From positions 123,139,896 through 123,203,895 of the forward strand of contig NC_056523.1 in assembly GCF_019175285.1 (NCBI RefSeq): a DNA stretch of 64,000 nt, read 5' to 3'. The stretch's first letter is position 1; every line of letters starts with the position of its first letter. The position numbers were made by a program, and so were the translations under genes. A model generated the notes under the pieces. It was given only the letters and a program-made list of their open reading frames with translations, had not been told where the DNA came from and did no database searches. This stretch comes from Sceloporus undulatus (taxonomy: Eukaryota; Chordata; Lepidosauria; Squamata; Phrynosomatidae). Below are positions 34,020-45,905 of the stretch, piece by piece.

Positions 34020-35042
34020 GGCTATAGGAAAGCAGTTGACTGCATAGAATACAAAAATCTATGGAATACTCTTAAAGAAATGGGAGTGCCAATACATTTT
34101 ATAGTCCTGATGAGAAATCTGTGTTTAGGACAAGAGGCTACTGTTAGAACAGAATATGGAGAAACAGAATGGTTCCCAGTTGGCAAAGGGGTCAGGCAAG
34201 GATGCGTTCTACCACCCTATCTGTTCAACCTGTATACAGAAAACATCATACGAAGAGCAGGGTTAGACTCAGAGAAGGAGTGAAGATAGGAAGAAGGAAC
34301 ATCAACAATCTATAATTTGCAGATAACAGCATACTACTAGCGGAAAACATCACAGACTTGGAGAAATTACCAAGGAAGGTAAAAGAACAAAGTGCAAAGG
34401 CAGGCTTACAAAAATAATGATCATGGAGGATCTACAGAAGTTCAACTTAGATAATGAGGAAATAATGAGGAAATAAAATGTTCCCATGTCTTGGATCACG
34501 CATTGATAAGAATGGAGTCTGCAGTCAGGAAATAAGAAAACTAGGAATGGGAAGGGCAGCCATGACAGAACTAGACAAGATCCTAAAGTGTGAAGATATA
34601 CAACTGAGCACTAAGGTTAGAATCATCCAGTCCATTATATTCTCCATCACCATGTATGGATGTGAGAGCTGGACAGTGAAGAAAGTGGATAAGAAGCAAA
34701 TGAATTCATTTCAGATGTGGTGCTGGAGAAGAGTGCTGAGGATGCCATGGACAGCCAAAAAGACAAACAAGTGGGTCCTTGAACAGATAAAGTCTCTCTC
34801 CGGAGGATGAAACTAAGGCTGTCATATTTTGGCCACACCATGAGAAGGCATGACTCCTTAGAAAAGACAATAATGCTAAGGAAGGTAGAAGGCAGCAGAA
34901 AGAGTGGAAGACTACGCACCAGATGGATAGACTCAAAGAGGTCACGGACCTGGACCTGAGCAGAGCAGTGGAAGACAAGGGGCTCTGGAGCCTGTGTCTC
35001 AGACACAGGGCCATCGCCATGAATCAGGGCCAACAACAACAA
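34020..35042 (+). mobile_element. BovB (RTE) LINE 3' part
   Basis: Encodes WFPVGKGVRQGCVLPPYLFN, FPCLGSRIDKNGVCSQEIRK, YGCESWTVKKVDKKQ and WCWRRVLRMPWTAKKTNKW. These are RT and C-terminal segments of BovB. The 3' end has CCATCGCCATGAATCAGGG followed by CAACAACAACAAA, resembling the tails of the ACA SINEs in this window. Interrupted reading frames and 5' truncation show a dead copy. Confidence 0.88.
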
Positions 35043-35189
35043 ATGCTCTTGCCACTGTGTTTGTTGTGTTGCTTGCAGCATTTCCTTAAAACATCTAAAG
35101 GTGTGCTTCAGAGTTGCATAACACTGCTGTGCAGGTTGAAATATGTGAAGACTTCTTAGGAAGGGTGCAGTCCTAGAACACTTGTGAAG

Positions 35190-35485
35190 TCGAAAGCTTT
35201 CATGGCCGGCATCCATAGTTTTTGTGGGTTTTCAGGGCTATAAGGCCATGTTCTAGAAGAGTTTATTCTTGACGTTTCGCCAGCATCTGTGGCTGGCATC
35301 TTCAGAGAATGCTGGCATGGAAGAGAGTGGGGGAGATATATATATATACATACTGTGTGACCCTGGGTAGGGAGGAGTGATCTCCATGTTAATCTGTGTA
35401 TTGTTCTGATGCTGGCGAAACGTCAGGAATAAACTCTTCTAGAACATGCCCTCATAGCCTGAAGAACCCACAAAAAACCCAGCAG
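35190..35485. mobile_element. Penelope-like element terminal pieces in inverted arrangement
   Basis: The left arm (about 35,190-35,330) has TTTTTGTGGGTTTTCAGGGC, CATGTTCTAGAAGAGTTTAT and GACGTTTCGCCAGCATCTG. The right arm (about 35,405-35,480) is its reverse, GCTGGCGAAACGTCAGGAAT and CTCTTCTAGAACATG. These are the LTR-like ends of vertebrate Penelope elements, and opposed end pieces are a known feature of their insertions. The intervening 75 bp has a (TA)n run. Confidence 0.7.
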
Positions 35486-35536
35486 TAGAACGCTTACCTG
35501 GGAATCAGCACCACTAGACTGAAACTGGGCATAGAT

Positions 35537-35676
35537 CAGTGGTCCCCAAACTGTGCTCTTTAAGGGGTTTTTGGCCTTCAGCTCCCAGAATGTCAGGCTC
35601 CTGGCCGACACGGCTGAGGCTTCTGGGAGCTGAAGCCCAACATCTCTTAATAAAGGGCACAGTCTGGGGCGTACTG
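35537..35676. mobile_element. hAT-like MITE
   Basis: Ends CAGTGGTCCCCAAACTGTG and its reverse-like CACAGTCTGGGGCGTACTG, with mirrored inner arms GCTCCCAGAATGTCAGG and CTTCTGGGAGCTGAAG. CAGTGGTCCCCAAA-type ends belong to hAT-Charlie-like elements. I see no clean 8-bp duplication. Confidence 0.7.
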
Positions 35677-35837
35677 CGAATGCCCCCCCCCCGTCTCCCC
35701 CAAAACCAAGCACTAGCACTGTTTCCAGTGAAGCCCTCTGTCAGACACCTTCAACCGACTCGAGTTTTAATCTTCAACTGTTACTAAGAAAGCATCACAA
35801 TGTGTTTCAGCCGCTTAATGGGATAAAACGATAGGCG

Positions 35838-35925
35838 TTGCGTTTGTAAGAAGCACAGCTCTGCTCTGGTGCCACGACAAGCGCCAGTTCCCAGAATTCC
35901 ACAGCACTGAGCCGTGGCAGAGAGA
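35838..35925. mobile_element. Half copy of the 'CACTGCAGAA' MITE
   Basis: GCTCTGGTGCCACGAC and CCAGAATTCCACAGCACTGA match the right arms of the other copies. It lies at the edge of the promoter-like island. Confidence 0.5.
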
Positions 35926-36240
35926 GGGGCGCCCAGAGCCGGGCTGCTCCTGGCCTGCGGACGCAGGTTTTCCGGCTGCGTTGGGAAATTCTGAGCGGCC
36001 GCTTCTCCTTTTTGGCCCTCTGGGCGCGCCGTCCTCTGCTTCCGCTGGATTGGTTGGAGGCGTATCAGCTGACCATTTCCCAGCCCCGTTCAATATGGCG
36101 TGGCCTGTGCAGGAAATGTGGAGAGTGGGAATGGTCGGTGCGGCTGTGTAATGCCTTGTGGGTCCTCTTCTTGGTAGTGGGGAACCGGAGAAGGGGCTTG
36201 GCGGGGGTCCGGCGGAGGAGGAGGGAATGGCCTTAGTTAG
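35900..36240 (+). promoter_or_regulatory. Candidate TRMT1 promoter and first exon region
   Basis: A CpG-rich stretch 2.3 kb upstream of the first coding exon. It holds a reversed CCAAT box (ATTGG, 36,049-36,053), AATATGGCG at 36,092-36,100 that fits a YY1 site, and ATGCCTTGTGGG at 36,151 that resembles a ZNF143-type site. These are common at housekeeping promoters near the start site. The exon at 38,565 begins at a splice acceptor, so an upstream exon must exist. I cannot choose its donor from sequence alone. Confidence 0.55.
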
Positions 36241-36381
36241 GTCCTTTTATTTCCTCTCCCTGAATCCTGAAATGCAGTGGATTCTTTGGCCAGGGGGTTA
36301 GAATCACGTGTGTATGTAATATATCGTGTGTGTGTGTGTGTGGTGTTTGTAGTATGTGTTTATATTGGTGTGTGGTCAGTC

Positions 36382-36607
36382 ACAATTGTCCACTATACCA
36401 GGGACAAATGTAGGACAAATTCGAGACCAAAGCTGTGGCCAACTGCAGGACAAAACTCAGCCCAAAATGTAGGACATTTAAGAAAATGGAGGACCTTAAA
36501 TTTCCTACATTTTGGGCTGAGTTTTGTCCTGCAGTTGGCCTACAGCTTGGTCTCGAATTTGTTCCACATTTTGTCCCTGGTAATAGTGGACAATTATGGC
36601 AACCCTA
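36382..36607. mobile_element. Near-perfect palindromic hAT-like MITE
   Basis: Left arm AATTGTCCACTATACCAGGG ... AACTCAGCCCAAAATGTAGG. Right arm CCTACATTTTGGGCTGAGTT ... TAATAGTGGACAATTATGGC, ending CAACCCTA. Arms of about 100 bp surround a short loop near 36,495. The right end TATGGCAACCCTA equals the end of the hAT element at 11,170-11,625. Confidence 0.8.
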
Positions 36608-36641
36608 TTATATGTATGTGTGTGTAGTACATTTGTGTATA

Positions 36642-36870
36642 CAGCCAGCCCTCCATATCCACAGATTTTTTATCCATGGATTCAAACATCCACAGCTTGA
36701 AAATATTCCAAAAATATATAAAGTCCAAGTAGCAAGCCTTCACTTTCCTATTTTATATAAAGGACATCATTGTCCTAACCATAGGATTTAAGGGGACTTG
36801 AGCATCCACGGATTTGGGTATCCTCAGTGGGTCCTGGAACCAAACCCCAGAGGATAACAAGGGCCCATTG
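36642..36870. mobile_element. MER2-like Tc1/mariner MITE, copy A
   Basis: Starts CAGCCAGCCCTCCATATCC and ends AAGGGCCCATTG, flanked by TA. Contains CATCCACAGCTTGAAAATAT and GGGTCCTGGAACCAAACCCC. The words match the MER2/Tigger type of amniotes. It interrupts the TG-rich tract next to the duplicated block. Confidence 0.78.
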
Positions 36871-36912
36871 TATATGTGTGTGTGTGTATATATCTATCTA
36901 CATTCTGTGCTT

Positions 36913-37067
36913 TCCTAGTTGTTGTGCCATCTTAGCTATGTTTCTGACTCCGTAGGGTAAGGGGAGGATTGTGGATAAACTGAACCTGATGCTTGTGTTT
37001 CTTCTCCCTCACCCCCCCTCCCCACCAACAATACAGGAAGCGCTGGGTCAGAGGCATAAGGCTGCAG
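36913..37067. repeat. Duplicated block, copy 2
   Basis: Second copy of the block at 33,826-33,985 (CCGTAGGGTAAGGGGAGGAT ... CAGAGGCATAAGG). A pyrimidine run and ACAATACAG precede GAAGCGCTGGGTCAGAGG. Both copies keep this acceptor-like arrangement, which may be chance. Confidence 0.75.
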
Positions 37068-37264
37068 AGGAAGGAGCATAATGATAGCCTGCAGGCCACC
37101 AGCATCAGAGATTTTCAGTTAAGTATCAAGCATGTTAAATGGCTTTGAGGAAAGGTCATCAAGATCCTCTAGGTCAAGCCTTACTCACTGTCTCTTAAAG
37201 ATAATATTTTTCTTTTGTTCAGACAAAATCAAGGGTTTCTTGAGAAGAGTTCTTTAACGAAGGA

Positions 37265-37471
37265 TGCTGCCACACTGCAGCAGTTTGACACCATGTTAAC
37301 TTCCATGGCTCAGTGCTATGAATTCTGGGATTTGTGGTTTGGTGAGTGCACTAGAGCTCTCTGAGAGGGAAGGCTAAATATCTCACAAAACTACCAATCC
37401 TAGAGTTCTATAGCACTGCGTTAGGGTAGTTAAAGTGATATCAAGGTGCTTTATTTCTGCATTGTGGCAGC
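37265..37471. mobile_element. Palindromic 'CACTGCAGAA' MITE, full length
   Basis: Left end GCTGCCACACTGCAGCAGTT, right end TTTATTTCTGCATTGTGGCA. Inner arms ATTCTGGGATTTGTGGTTT and ACTACCAATCCTAGAGTTC mirror each other. Confidence 0.75.
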
Positions 37472-37579
37472 AGCTGTAGAGAATACGCCTTAGAAAGTTG
37501 TGGGGTCTCCCTTTTATGTTCTCTTGGTAAATATGAAGTATTAACACTTTAATGCCAAGTACTAGTATTTTTTTCTGTA

Positions 37580-38027
37580 TAGTTGGTCTTCCATATCCAT
37601 GGGTTCTGCATTCATGGATTCAACCATCCACAGCTTGAAAATATTTCACACAGTCCCCCCCCCCCAAAAAAAAAATTTGATTTTGCCATTTTATATAAGG
37701 GGCACCATTTTTCTAAGCTATTTGTATCTATAGTTGGGTGTCCATATTCATCGATTCTTTTATTCAATTATTCATCCACTCACGGCTTAAAAATATTCCA
37801 AAAAGATATAAATACAAAAAAATCAAACAAACCATGATTTTGCTGTTTTATATAAGGCGCACCACTTTACTATGCCATAGTAAATGGGTCTTGAGCATCT
37901 ACGGATTTTATGGAACCAAACTCCAGTGGATATCAAGGACCCACTGTAATGGGAATTGAACGTCTACAGATTTTGGTATCCACTGTGGGGGGCTGAGTCA
38001 AACCTCAGCATTACCAATGGACCATTG
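37580..38027. mobile_element. MER2-like MITE with another copy nested inside
   Basis: The outer copy starts TAGTTGGTCTTCCATATCC and ends CAATGGACCATTG, flanked by TA. A second copy, 37,731-37,946 (TAGTTGGGTGTCCATATTC to ATCAAGGACCCACTG), sits within it at a TA. Removing the inner one makes the outer continuous. Confidence 0.7.
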
Positions 38028-38071
38028 TACTAGTTAAGAAATGTTTTACGCTGAATAGTTTTGAAGCAGTT

Positions 38072-38299
38072 TTGCTGTTGGGTGCCTTCAAGTCTTTTCC
38101 AAGTTATGGTGACCCTAAGATGAAAACATGGAGTTTTCCTGGCAAGATTTGTTCAGAGGGGGGTTGCCATTGCCTTCTCAGCTGAGAGAGCTGACTTGCC
38201 CAAGGTCACCCAGTGAGTTTCCATGGCTGAATGGGGATTTGAACCCTGGTCTCCAGAGTCCTAGTCCAACACCCAAGCTATTGCATCACACTGGCTGTA
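38072..38299 (-). mobile_element. ACA/Squam-type SINE
   Basis: Reverse: begins TGTTGGGTGCCTTCAAGTCT, has the reversed B box GGGGATTTGAACCC and ends CATCACACTGGCTGTAG. It ends about 265 bp upstream of TRMT1's first coding exon. Confidence 0.8.
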
Positions 38300-38564
38300 G
38301 TGATTTAGCTATATCAGAAAAGGCAAAGATTGAAAATGTGACTGTTTGTAAAATATCCTTTAAAAAGGCACAATTGCTCTTCACAGATAAAATTGGCGAG
38401 GGATTGTGACTCATTCATTCTTTCTTCCTTTTCATCCATACACAATCTTACATGATACCTTGGCCTTGCAAGATGCCATTTATACACAGAACAGGAGTGC
38501 TGGTGGATAAATGCCTAGATTTGTAGGATGCTTGCAATAGAAATAGCTTTTCTTATATTTTCAG

Positions 38565-38947
38565 AATATAGTTGAGGAGAAATCTAAGCTAATGACTAGC
38601 ACATCTTCCTTGAGGATTTGGTATCTGGGATGCACTTTGGCTCCATATAGAAGTGTGGTAACACTGCAGCTTCAGAACAGTTGTAATCTCTTGCCAGCAA
38701 CTACTGTTCAAGTCAGAAGTTATTCTTTTGTCAAAGACATGGAAGGTGAACAGACACAAGATATGGAAACAGATGATTCTAATCTGAAACCAAGTGTGGC
38801 TCAGTCACCTAAAGCAGGCACCAGTGATGGCTGTGAGCAAATAAAAAATGGCAAAACTCTGATCACAGAAGGGAAGGCGAGAATAATTTTTCCAAGTGCC
38901 AATGAAGTCTTCTACAACCCTGTCCAGGAGTTCAACAGAGACCTTAC
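38565..38947 (+). CDS. TRMT1: TRMT1 first coding exon (5' UTR 38,565-38,591, coding from 38,592)
   Basis: A clear acceptor (TTTTCTTATATTTTCAG) precedes 38,565. The ATG at 38,592 opens [20 protein letters not shown], Arg-containing and without acidic residues for about 48 positions, as in mitochondrial signals. An acidic linker follows ([12 protein letters not shown]), then [20 protein letters not shown]. The donor is GTAAGT, phase 2. Confidence 0.9.
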
Positions 38948-41900
38948 GTAAGTAACAATGAGTGGAAACATTTGTAGATGAACTATTGGAATCTGTCCAT
39001 GAATGATGATCCTTGTTTTGGGCTTTTTTTAATTAAAGAAGGGGTTGGAATTTGTAGACTAGAGTTGTTGAATGCAATGTAGTGCATTATAGTGAACAAG
39101 AGAGTACCTGTGAATATTTTATAGCTATTAACTTCTCTCTGAAAGAAAGTTTGCATAGTTCCTTGCTGAGATACTTCCTGTGCTGGAAGCTGATGTCCAG
39201 AAAGGTTTTGGGGTGGGATCTTTGGTCCTCAAGAATATGTGTACAAAATACGGTACGTATCTGTTTGGTGTTTAACTCCTTGTTCATAGTAATGTCCCTC
39301 AGTTGCAAAGGGTTTGACACTTTTGTTTTTGAAAGGAAACCTCTTCACCACAATCTCAAAAGTCTTGTGTCTTGGGTGCCCCCCTTCATTGCTAAAAGGA
39401 TCATTGGGGGAATGGGTTTGTATTCCAGGGATATAAGTATGTACATCCTGGTTTTTACTGATCTCAAGAGCCTTTTGTCAATGAATATAAACTGGCACCA
39501 CCTTGTTGATGAAAGCATTGATGAAAATAAGACGGGGCATGAGCTTTTGTTCTTTTGTTCCTTCTCTCCTTTAATTCCTGTTGGCAGTGGAAGGGACTGG
39601 CCTTATTTGCTGTCCAAAACATCCTGTTATATGGAATGTGGCTTCAGGGGTTTGATGGATGAGAAGATCCTTACTGAAGGATATTTTTGTGTGTGGTGAA
39701 CCTTAAAGGATGATTTACAAGTATTTTTCAATTGATGAGTTAACCTTGACACAGTACGTTTTATTAGTGCAACATAGGAGTGAGCTAGGGATGTTTCTTC
39801 AGATATTATGCAGGTTGTATAAACTCTCACTATTGGATATGCTGTCATGTTGATGGCAGTTGCAGGCCAAAACATCAGAAGGGCCATAGTTGCTCAGTCC
39901 TGGTACACTGCTCCCTCGGGTTACGAAATTAATTCGTTCCGCGGCCGCTTTCGTAACCCGAAAAGCCTTCGTAAGCCGAATTGCCATAGGCGCTAATGGG
40001 GAAAAGCCGCGTTTCGTGCGAAAAAGCGCCGAAAAGCACAAAAAAATTTTTTCGTAACCCGAAAAACATTCGTAACCCGGAACAATTATTTCCAATGGGA
40101 TTTTTTCGTATCCCGGAAATTTCGTAACCTGGGTATTTCGTATCCCGAGGTACCACTGTATAACAGTTTAGAACTAAAGGTAAACATATATTAGTATAAG
40201 CTGATAAATATGGGGAAACAGACTGATTTAGTAAATGAGTTTTCATCTAAATGGCTTATTGTATGTTCAGTTTACTGTTTTGACTTCATGAATTTGGATA
40301 AGTGCCGTTTACAAGGGACCTAAGACAGTAAGTTCTTTTAGAATTAAACAACGAAAATACTGAATTGGTCTCCTGAACAATTAAATGATGGCATAAACAG
40401 AATCGTAGAAGTGATTAATGGTGGCATAACTTCAACCTTATCTGTTTTGTAAACCCATAGTTGGTCCATGGGAATTATGATGTTCTTTTTACAGCTTGGA
40501 ATTAACTAGTTAGTTAATGTGCTAGCTTAATTTATTTAGAAGATTTGTCTACTAGATTTGTCTAGTAATTTTGCCTACCTTTCTACACTCCACAATTAAT
40601 GCTGAAGTTAAAAATAGTAAATCATGTTTTAGAGGCCATTAGGATGGGTGCCTCTCCATCTGTCACTTTAAGTAAAAGAAGGTCTGCTGGCTCCGGAGAA
40701 GAAATGTTAGATTTGGAGGAAAGAGGCCGATTTTTCACTTACCACCTTCAGTGGGTCTGGTCACACACTTTGAGGAGTTTGATACAGTTGGCATTTCAAA
40801 CAATATTTTTTGAATAACCTCAATTAAAGTGACACTTGTACCCAGATAAATAGAATAGGATTGCTCCATCCACTTCTAATAAGACCACTTTCCCCAGATG
40901 ATCTGGCAAAGAAATTCTTAACTCTCTAACATACAGTTGGCCCTCCATATCCATGGATTCTGCATTACATTGTCAATCATCCACAACTTGAATATATATA
41001 TATATTCCAAAGGCAAACCATGATTTTGCCATTTTAAAAAAGGGACAACATTTTACTATGTCATTGTATATAACAGGACTTGAGCATCCACAAGGGATCT
41101 TGGAACCAAAACCCAAATTGATACCAAGGGCCCAATGTATATTGTTTCCTTTACACACTTTCACCCAGTCTACTTTTTAGAGCCAGGATTCACTCATTCA
41201 AAATGAATGAATGCAAATATTGCTTATTTCATTAGCCTCACAGTACAAGGTTAAGACATTTAAACAAACAAATAATAAGATGAAATGGTGCAGAGAATAA
41301 TAGGATTATTACATAGGTTATCTTTTGATGTAGACATGACACAAACTGAATATGGGATTCCTGGCTCCTGCAGGCAAAACATGGGCTTCGTCCTGATGTT
41401 TATAGGCCATGTTGCTTGATCAGGAGTGGGGAGGCAGCAGAGATTCAGTTGTGCACAAAAAATGTTCTGCATATGCTCAGAGGCTTTCAGAAATTTCATA
41501 TTAAGGATTTTTCACTCTTGATTTTCCTACTGCTATTCACTTATTATTGTACTTGTAGTGGATCAGGATCTTTTGACTGTGATAAATCACTCCTTTAACA
41601 AGCAAGCCTTTAAAACTTGAATAAAGTGTTGCGGGGCATGTTTGTGGAAAGAAAAGACAGCTGCAGATGAGCGACAAACTGAATTGGACAGTTTCAAAGA
41701 TGAATTCCCATGTTTTGGGACAGCTTTTTCCTATCTGACAGTTCCCAGACATGTTGGACTTCCACTGTTCGCAAGCAGCAATCATGTTATAGGCTTTGTA
41801 GTCCATGGAAGAAAAATCCTGGTTGGTGGGCTGACAACTTTAAAAGGAGAAAAGGAGCCCTTTTGACGGAGCTTTAACTTGCATGCCATTCCCTGTAAGT

Positions 41901-44900
41901 CCCATGGTCTGACCCCACACTAAAACTTTAATAAATGAGTTAATCAGTGGTAACTTACCCAATCAAACAGTGTCAGTTATTAGTGTTTATAATAGTTTTT
42001 TGTGGGTTTTTTGGGCTATGTAGCCATGTTCTAGAAGAGTTTCTTCTTGATGTTTCGCCAGCATCTGTGGCTGGCATCTCCAGAGAATGCTTGCTTGGAA
42101 AGAAGTTGGGTATATATATACTGTGTGACCTGGGAAGGCAGGAGTGATTTGCATGTGTATTGTTCTGTTGCTAATGGCAGGCCTCAGGGTGGGAGGGTAT
42201 GCAAAGGAGGATTAGTGTCTGCTTGATTAGTGCTCATTGTCTGCTGGGAAGCCCCTGACCCAGGGAGATTTCTCATTTGCATTTATTGAGTCTTCATCTT
42301 GCTATTTTTCAGGACTGGTAGCCAAACCTTGTTTACTTTAGTATACTGCGTGATATTCGGTAAACTCCTGCTTCACTCAGTCAAGGACCAGAGAGACCCT
42401 CTTACAGCCACAGGAGTTTACCGCATACCATGCAGCTGCGGACAAGTCTACATAGGGATCACCAAATGCAGTATGCAAACAAGAATCAAGGAACACGAGA
42501 GACACTGCAGACTGGGCCAGCCAGAAAAATCAGCAGTAGCAGAACATGCCACAAACCATCCTGGGCATAAAATACTGTTTGAAAACACTGAAATTCTGGA
42601 CCATGCCAACCATTACCATGTTAGGATGCACATGGAAGCCATTAAAATCCACAAACACCTGGACAATTTCAACAGGAAACAGGAAACCTTAAAGTAAAGT
42701 TTTTCTAAAGTGACGTGTATGTTTGAGTGCCTAGCTAGTGATGCTTTACAGAAATCAGGATTTCTCAGGATGTCTACAATCTGGAAAACAGCCTCTTTTG
42801 AAGTCACCACATTGTTTAGTGGTTTTTTAAAAAAAATATCCTGGCTGTGAAGCAACAGGACTGCACTGACTTGAGTTATGATACTCCCTGAAACTCTTTC
42901 CTCTCTTGCTAACAGGTGTGCAGTCATTACAGAATTTGCTCGCCTACAGCTTTCATCAAAAGGGATTAGGAGTGAGTATCAATGTTTTCCTCTTTATTTC
43001 AACTAAGGTCCAGCAGAAGGAAAAAAAAACCCGCAATCATATATAAGAGGCCCAAGCACTGCTAATGCTCTTATAAAGTTGCCTTTTTCTCTGTTACACA
43101 GTACAAATAATGTGATGATTTCCCAATGATTCCCACACTATTCACTGTGTACTATCTTTTCTTCGTAAGAACTGGCATGGCCAGGGGCTGAATTAGGAGT
43201 ACAGTATTTCCCATTTCTTCCCAGGAGCTAGACTTTCTCCTATTCATAGCAGTAGTTGCAGAAAGGAGTGCTGGTGATACTCTGTTCATCCTTCCTTCCT
43301 TTTATACAGTTTGAATGATTGAATTCTGGCCTAGGAACAGCTCTGTGTTGTACATCAGCTTGTATACTATTGGTAGCTAGCTGAATGATACGAACTAGCC
43401 AGGCCTGACTTTGAAGCAGTAGTTAAGACTCTGTAAATATCCTTTTAACTAACACTGGCTTTTTCTCTAGCCAGGATTCTGTCTGCTCTCTGCTGCAAAG
43501 ATCAACAAGCAGCTGCAGTCTGCTTGTGCAATTTATGTAATGAATAGGCATGTGAAGTTAATAGAAAATTGAACTTCAGGGTTTTTTTTTTTTTTGATGG
43601 CACATAGTTCTCCAGTTATCTAACAAAATTTTCTTCCTGTTCTGGGAAATGCCTGCTAGATGTATTTGAGAATGTATGTAGTCAATCAGTATCAGCTAAA
43701 TTAAGACAGTGTTAGTTTGTGTCTTTGCAGTTAAGAGGCTAAGAATCATAATTGAAAGACCTGAAGGTGATCCTATGCAAACAAATAAAAAGCAATTAAT
43801 TTTTGTCAGTCCTGTTTAGTTTAACGTTGAATAGTATACAGTACTGTATTACAGTTGCATCCATGAATTGGTGATTGGGTTCAGGCAAGATTCCAGGGGT
43901 GGGTTCATATCATTTAATTAATTAATTAATTGCACTTACATCCTGCCTTTCTCCCAAAATGGGATCCTAGGAAGCTTACAATAATTTTAAAAAATCCAAC
44001 TAAATCATTAATTTACAAATGTGAAAAAGGAATTAAACTTTAAAATTTTTCCCTCCAGTTGTTGTCCCTGGGGAGAAAGATGGCTCTAAAGTTGTTGTGG
44101 ATCTCTCAGAGAGAGAGAAGGATGATGACTTGAAACAACCACCTTCTGATGTTCAGCCAGAGGAGGGGGATCATAAAGCTGCAGCAGTGGGAGAAGTTTG
44201 CCAGGTGCTGTATTCCTCTGTTTTGTTTGAAGTTTTGGGAGGGCTCTTAATAACACTGAATTGGATAGCCCTTTATTTTATCAATATCATTTATCATTAT
44301 TATTTTAAATGTGTTGATCCTTTGTTTGTCTTTGTCTATCCTTTATTTTCAATTTTTCTTATGTCACCAATGCATTCATTTATTCCATGTATTTTCTATG
44401 CATGTGCCATCTTTCCTTCAAGAAGCCCAAGGCGGTGTACAAGGTTTGCTCCCATTTCTACCCCGACCATATTTGCCACTAGCAAATCCTAGAGCTTCAG
44501 CTGACCTTGTTAAATAAGGAGCCTGAGACTTGGGGAAGAGCAGCAGATTTGAAGCATTCACAAGGCAGTGCATCAAGATGTGCTAGAAAAGTTAACTTGT
44601 GTTGATTTCAGGATATAAATTGGTCCTAAGACTTTAAGGAAAAGATTTGTTCCGTAACAACTAAAGTCAATGCCATTGTTTCTTGACACTCCTGCAAATG
44701 CCATCATGCTGGGCCTTCGTCTTATGGGACCTAGGGCAAATGCTCCAGACAGGTTTAACCCAGCAGTTGTTTGTTTCTAACTCCATTCTTTCAGGACTTC
44801 CATCTATGTCTCTTGTTAAAACTTTTTTCTTTCTCTTTGTAGGGTGGACTGAGAGTTCTGGAGGCCTTGGCTGCTTCTGGCCTACGCTCCATTAGGTTTG

Positions 44901-45869
44901 CCAAGGAGGTACCTGGCCTTCACAGTGTGGTGACTAATGACTTCTCTTCCAAGGCAGTAGAGCTCATAACCCAGAATGTTCAGCTTAATGATGTGGGTCA
45001 CCTGGTGACTCCAAGCTTGTCAGATGCTCGGTAAGCACAGATCTTTCATTTAGGGTTTGGATGTTAGAACCATTCCTCACTTGACAGCTGGATCCATTTA
45101 TCTTTGTAAATGTCCTAGAAGACAGTAGAACTGGGACTGGGGCTCATTTACATGTCAGTGGCTAATCAGGATGCAAATGGATCTTAGGTGATGGTTTGCA
45201 TCGGTGATGGTGGCCCAGAACCTTAGAATGCTTTACTGGCCATGTTCTTAAGATGGTAGCACTTAGGATTGCCAGTGGGGTATATTCTTACACACACAAT
45301 CAATTATTGCATTTAGAAAACTAGCATGTCATGTTTCTGGCCTTTCATCCTGGCATTTAATTTTTTATGTAGCAAGAATACTTTAGTATGGAGAACAGTT
45401 GAGTCCTAAGTGCCAGAATGTATAGGTTTACTATGTCACTAAGGATGCTGTTTCTCTATTTTCTGTTCATGGGATTTGCTGCTTCTGATTGCACCTGTGT
45501 ATCTCTCCTTTCCCATGTGCACAGGATGCTGATGTACCAGAGTAAGGTAGACAAAGAGCTCTTTGACATCATTGATCTGGACCCATATGGCAGCCCTTCC
45601 ACTTTTCTAGATGCTGCAGTGCAGGCTGTTAGCGAGGGAGGTAAGATGGCAGTTACTGAGGATGAAAAATGTGGTCTTTTGATTGATTTTCCCAGTGGTT
45701 TTTTTTAAAATACAGCACCTCTATCCTATACTTAAAAAATTCCAGGTTGGAAAATCTACTTTGCATCTTTTCCTTCCTTCCTTGGCCAGCCTAAAGAACC
45801 AGATTGCTATGAATTTCAAAACAGAATTTTAATCTTAGTAAATGGTTGATCAGTTGATCGTTATTTATC

Positions 45870-45905
<36 letters not shown>

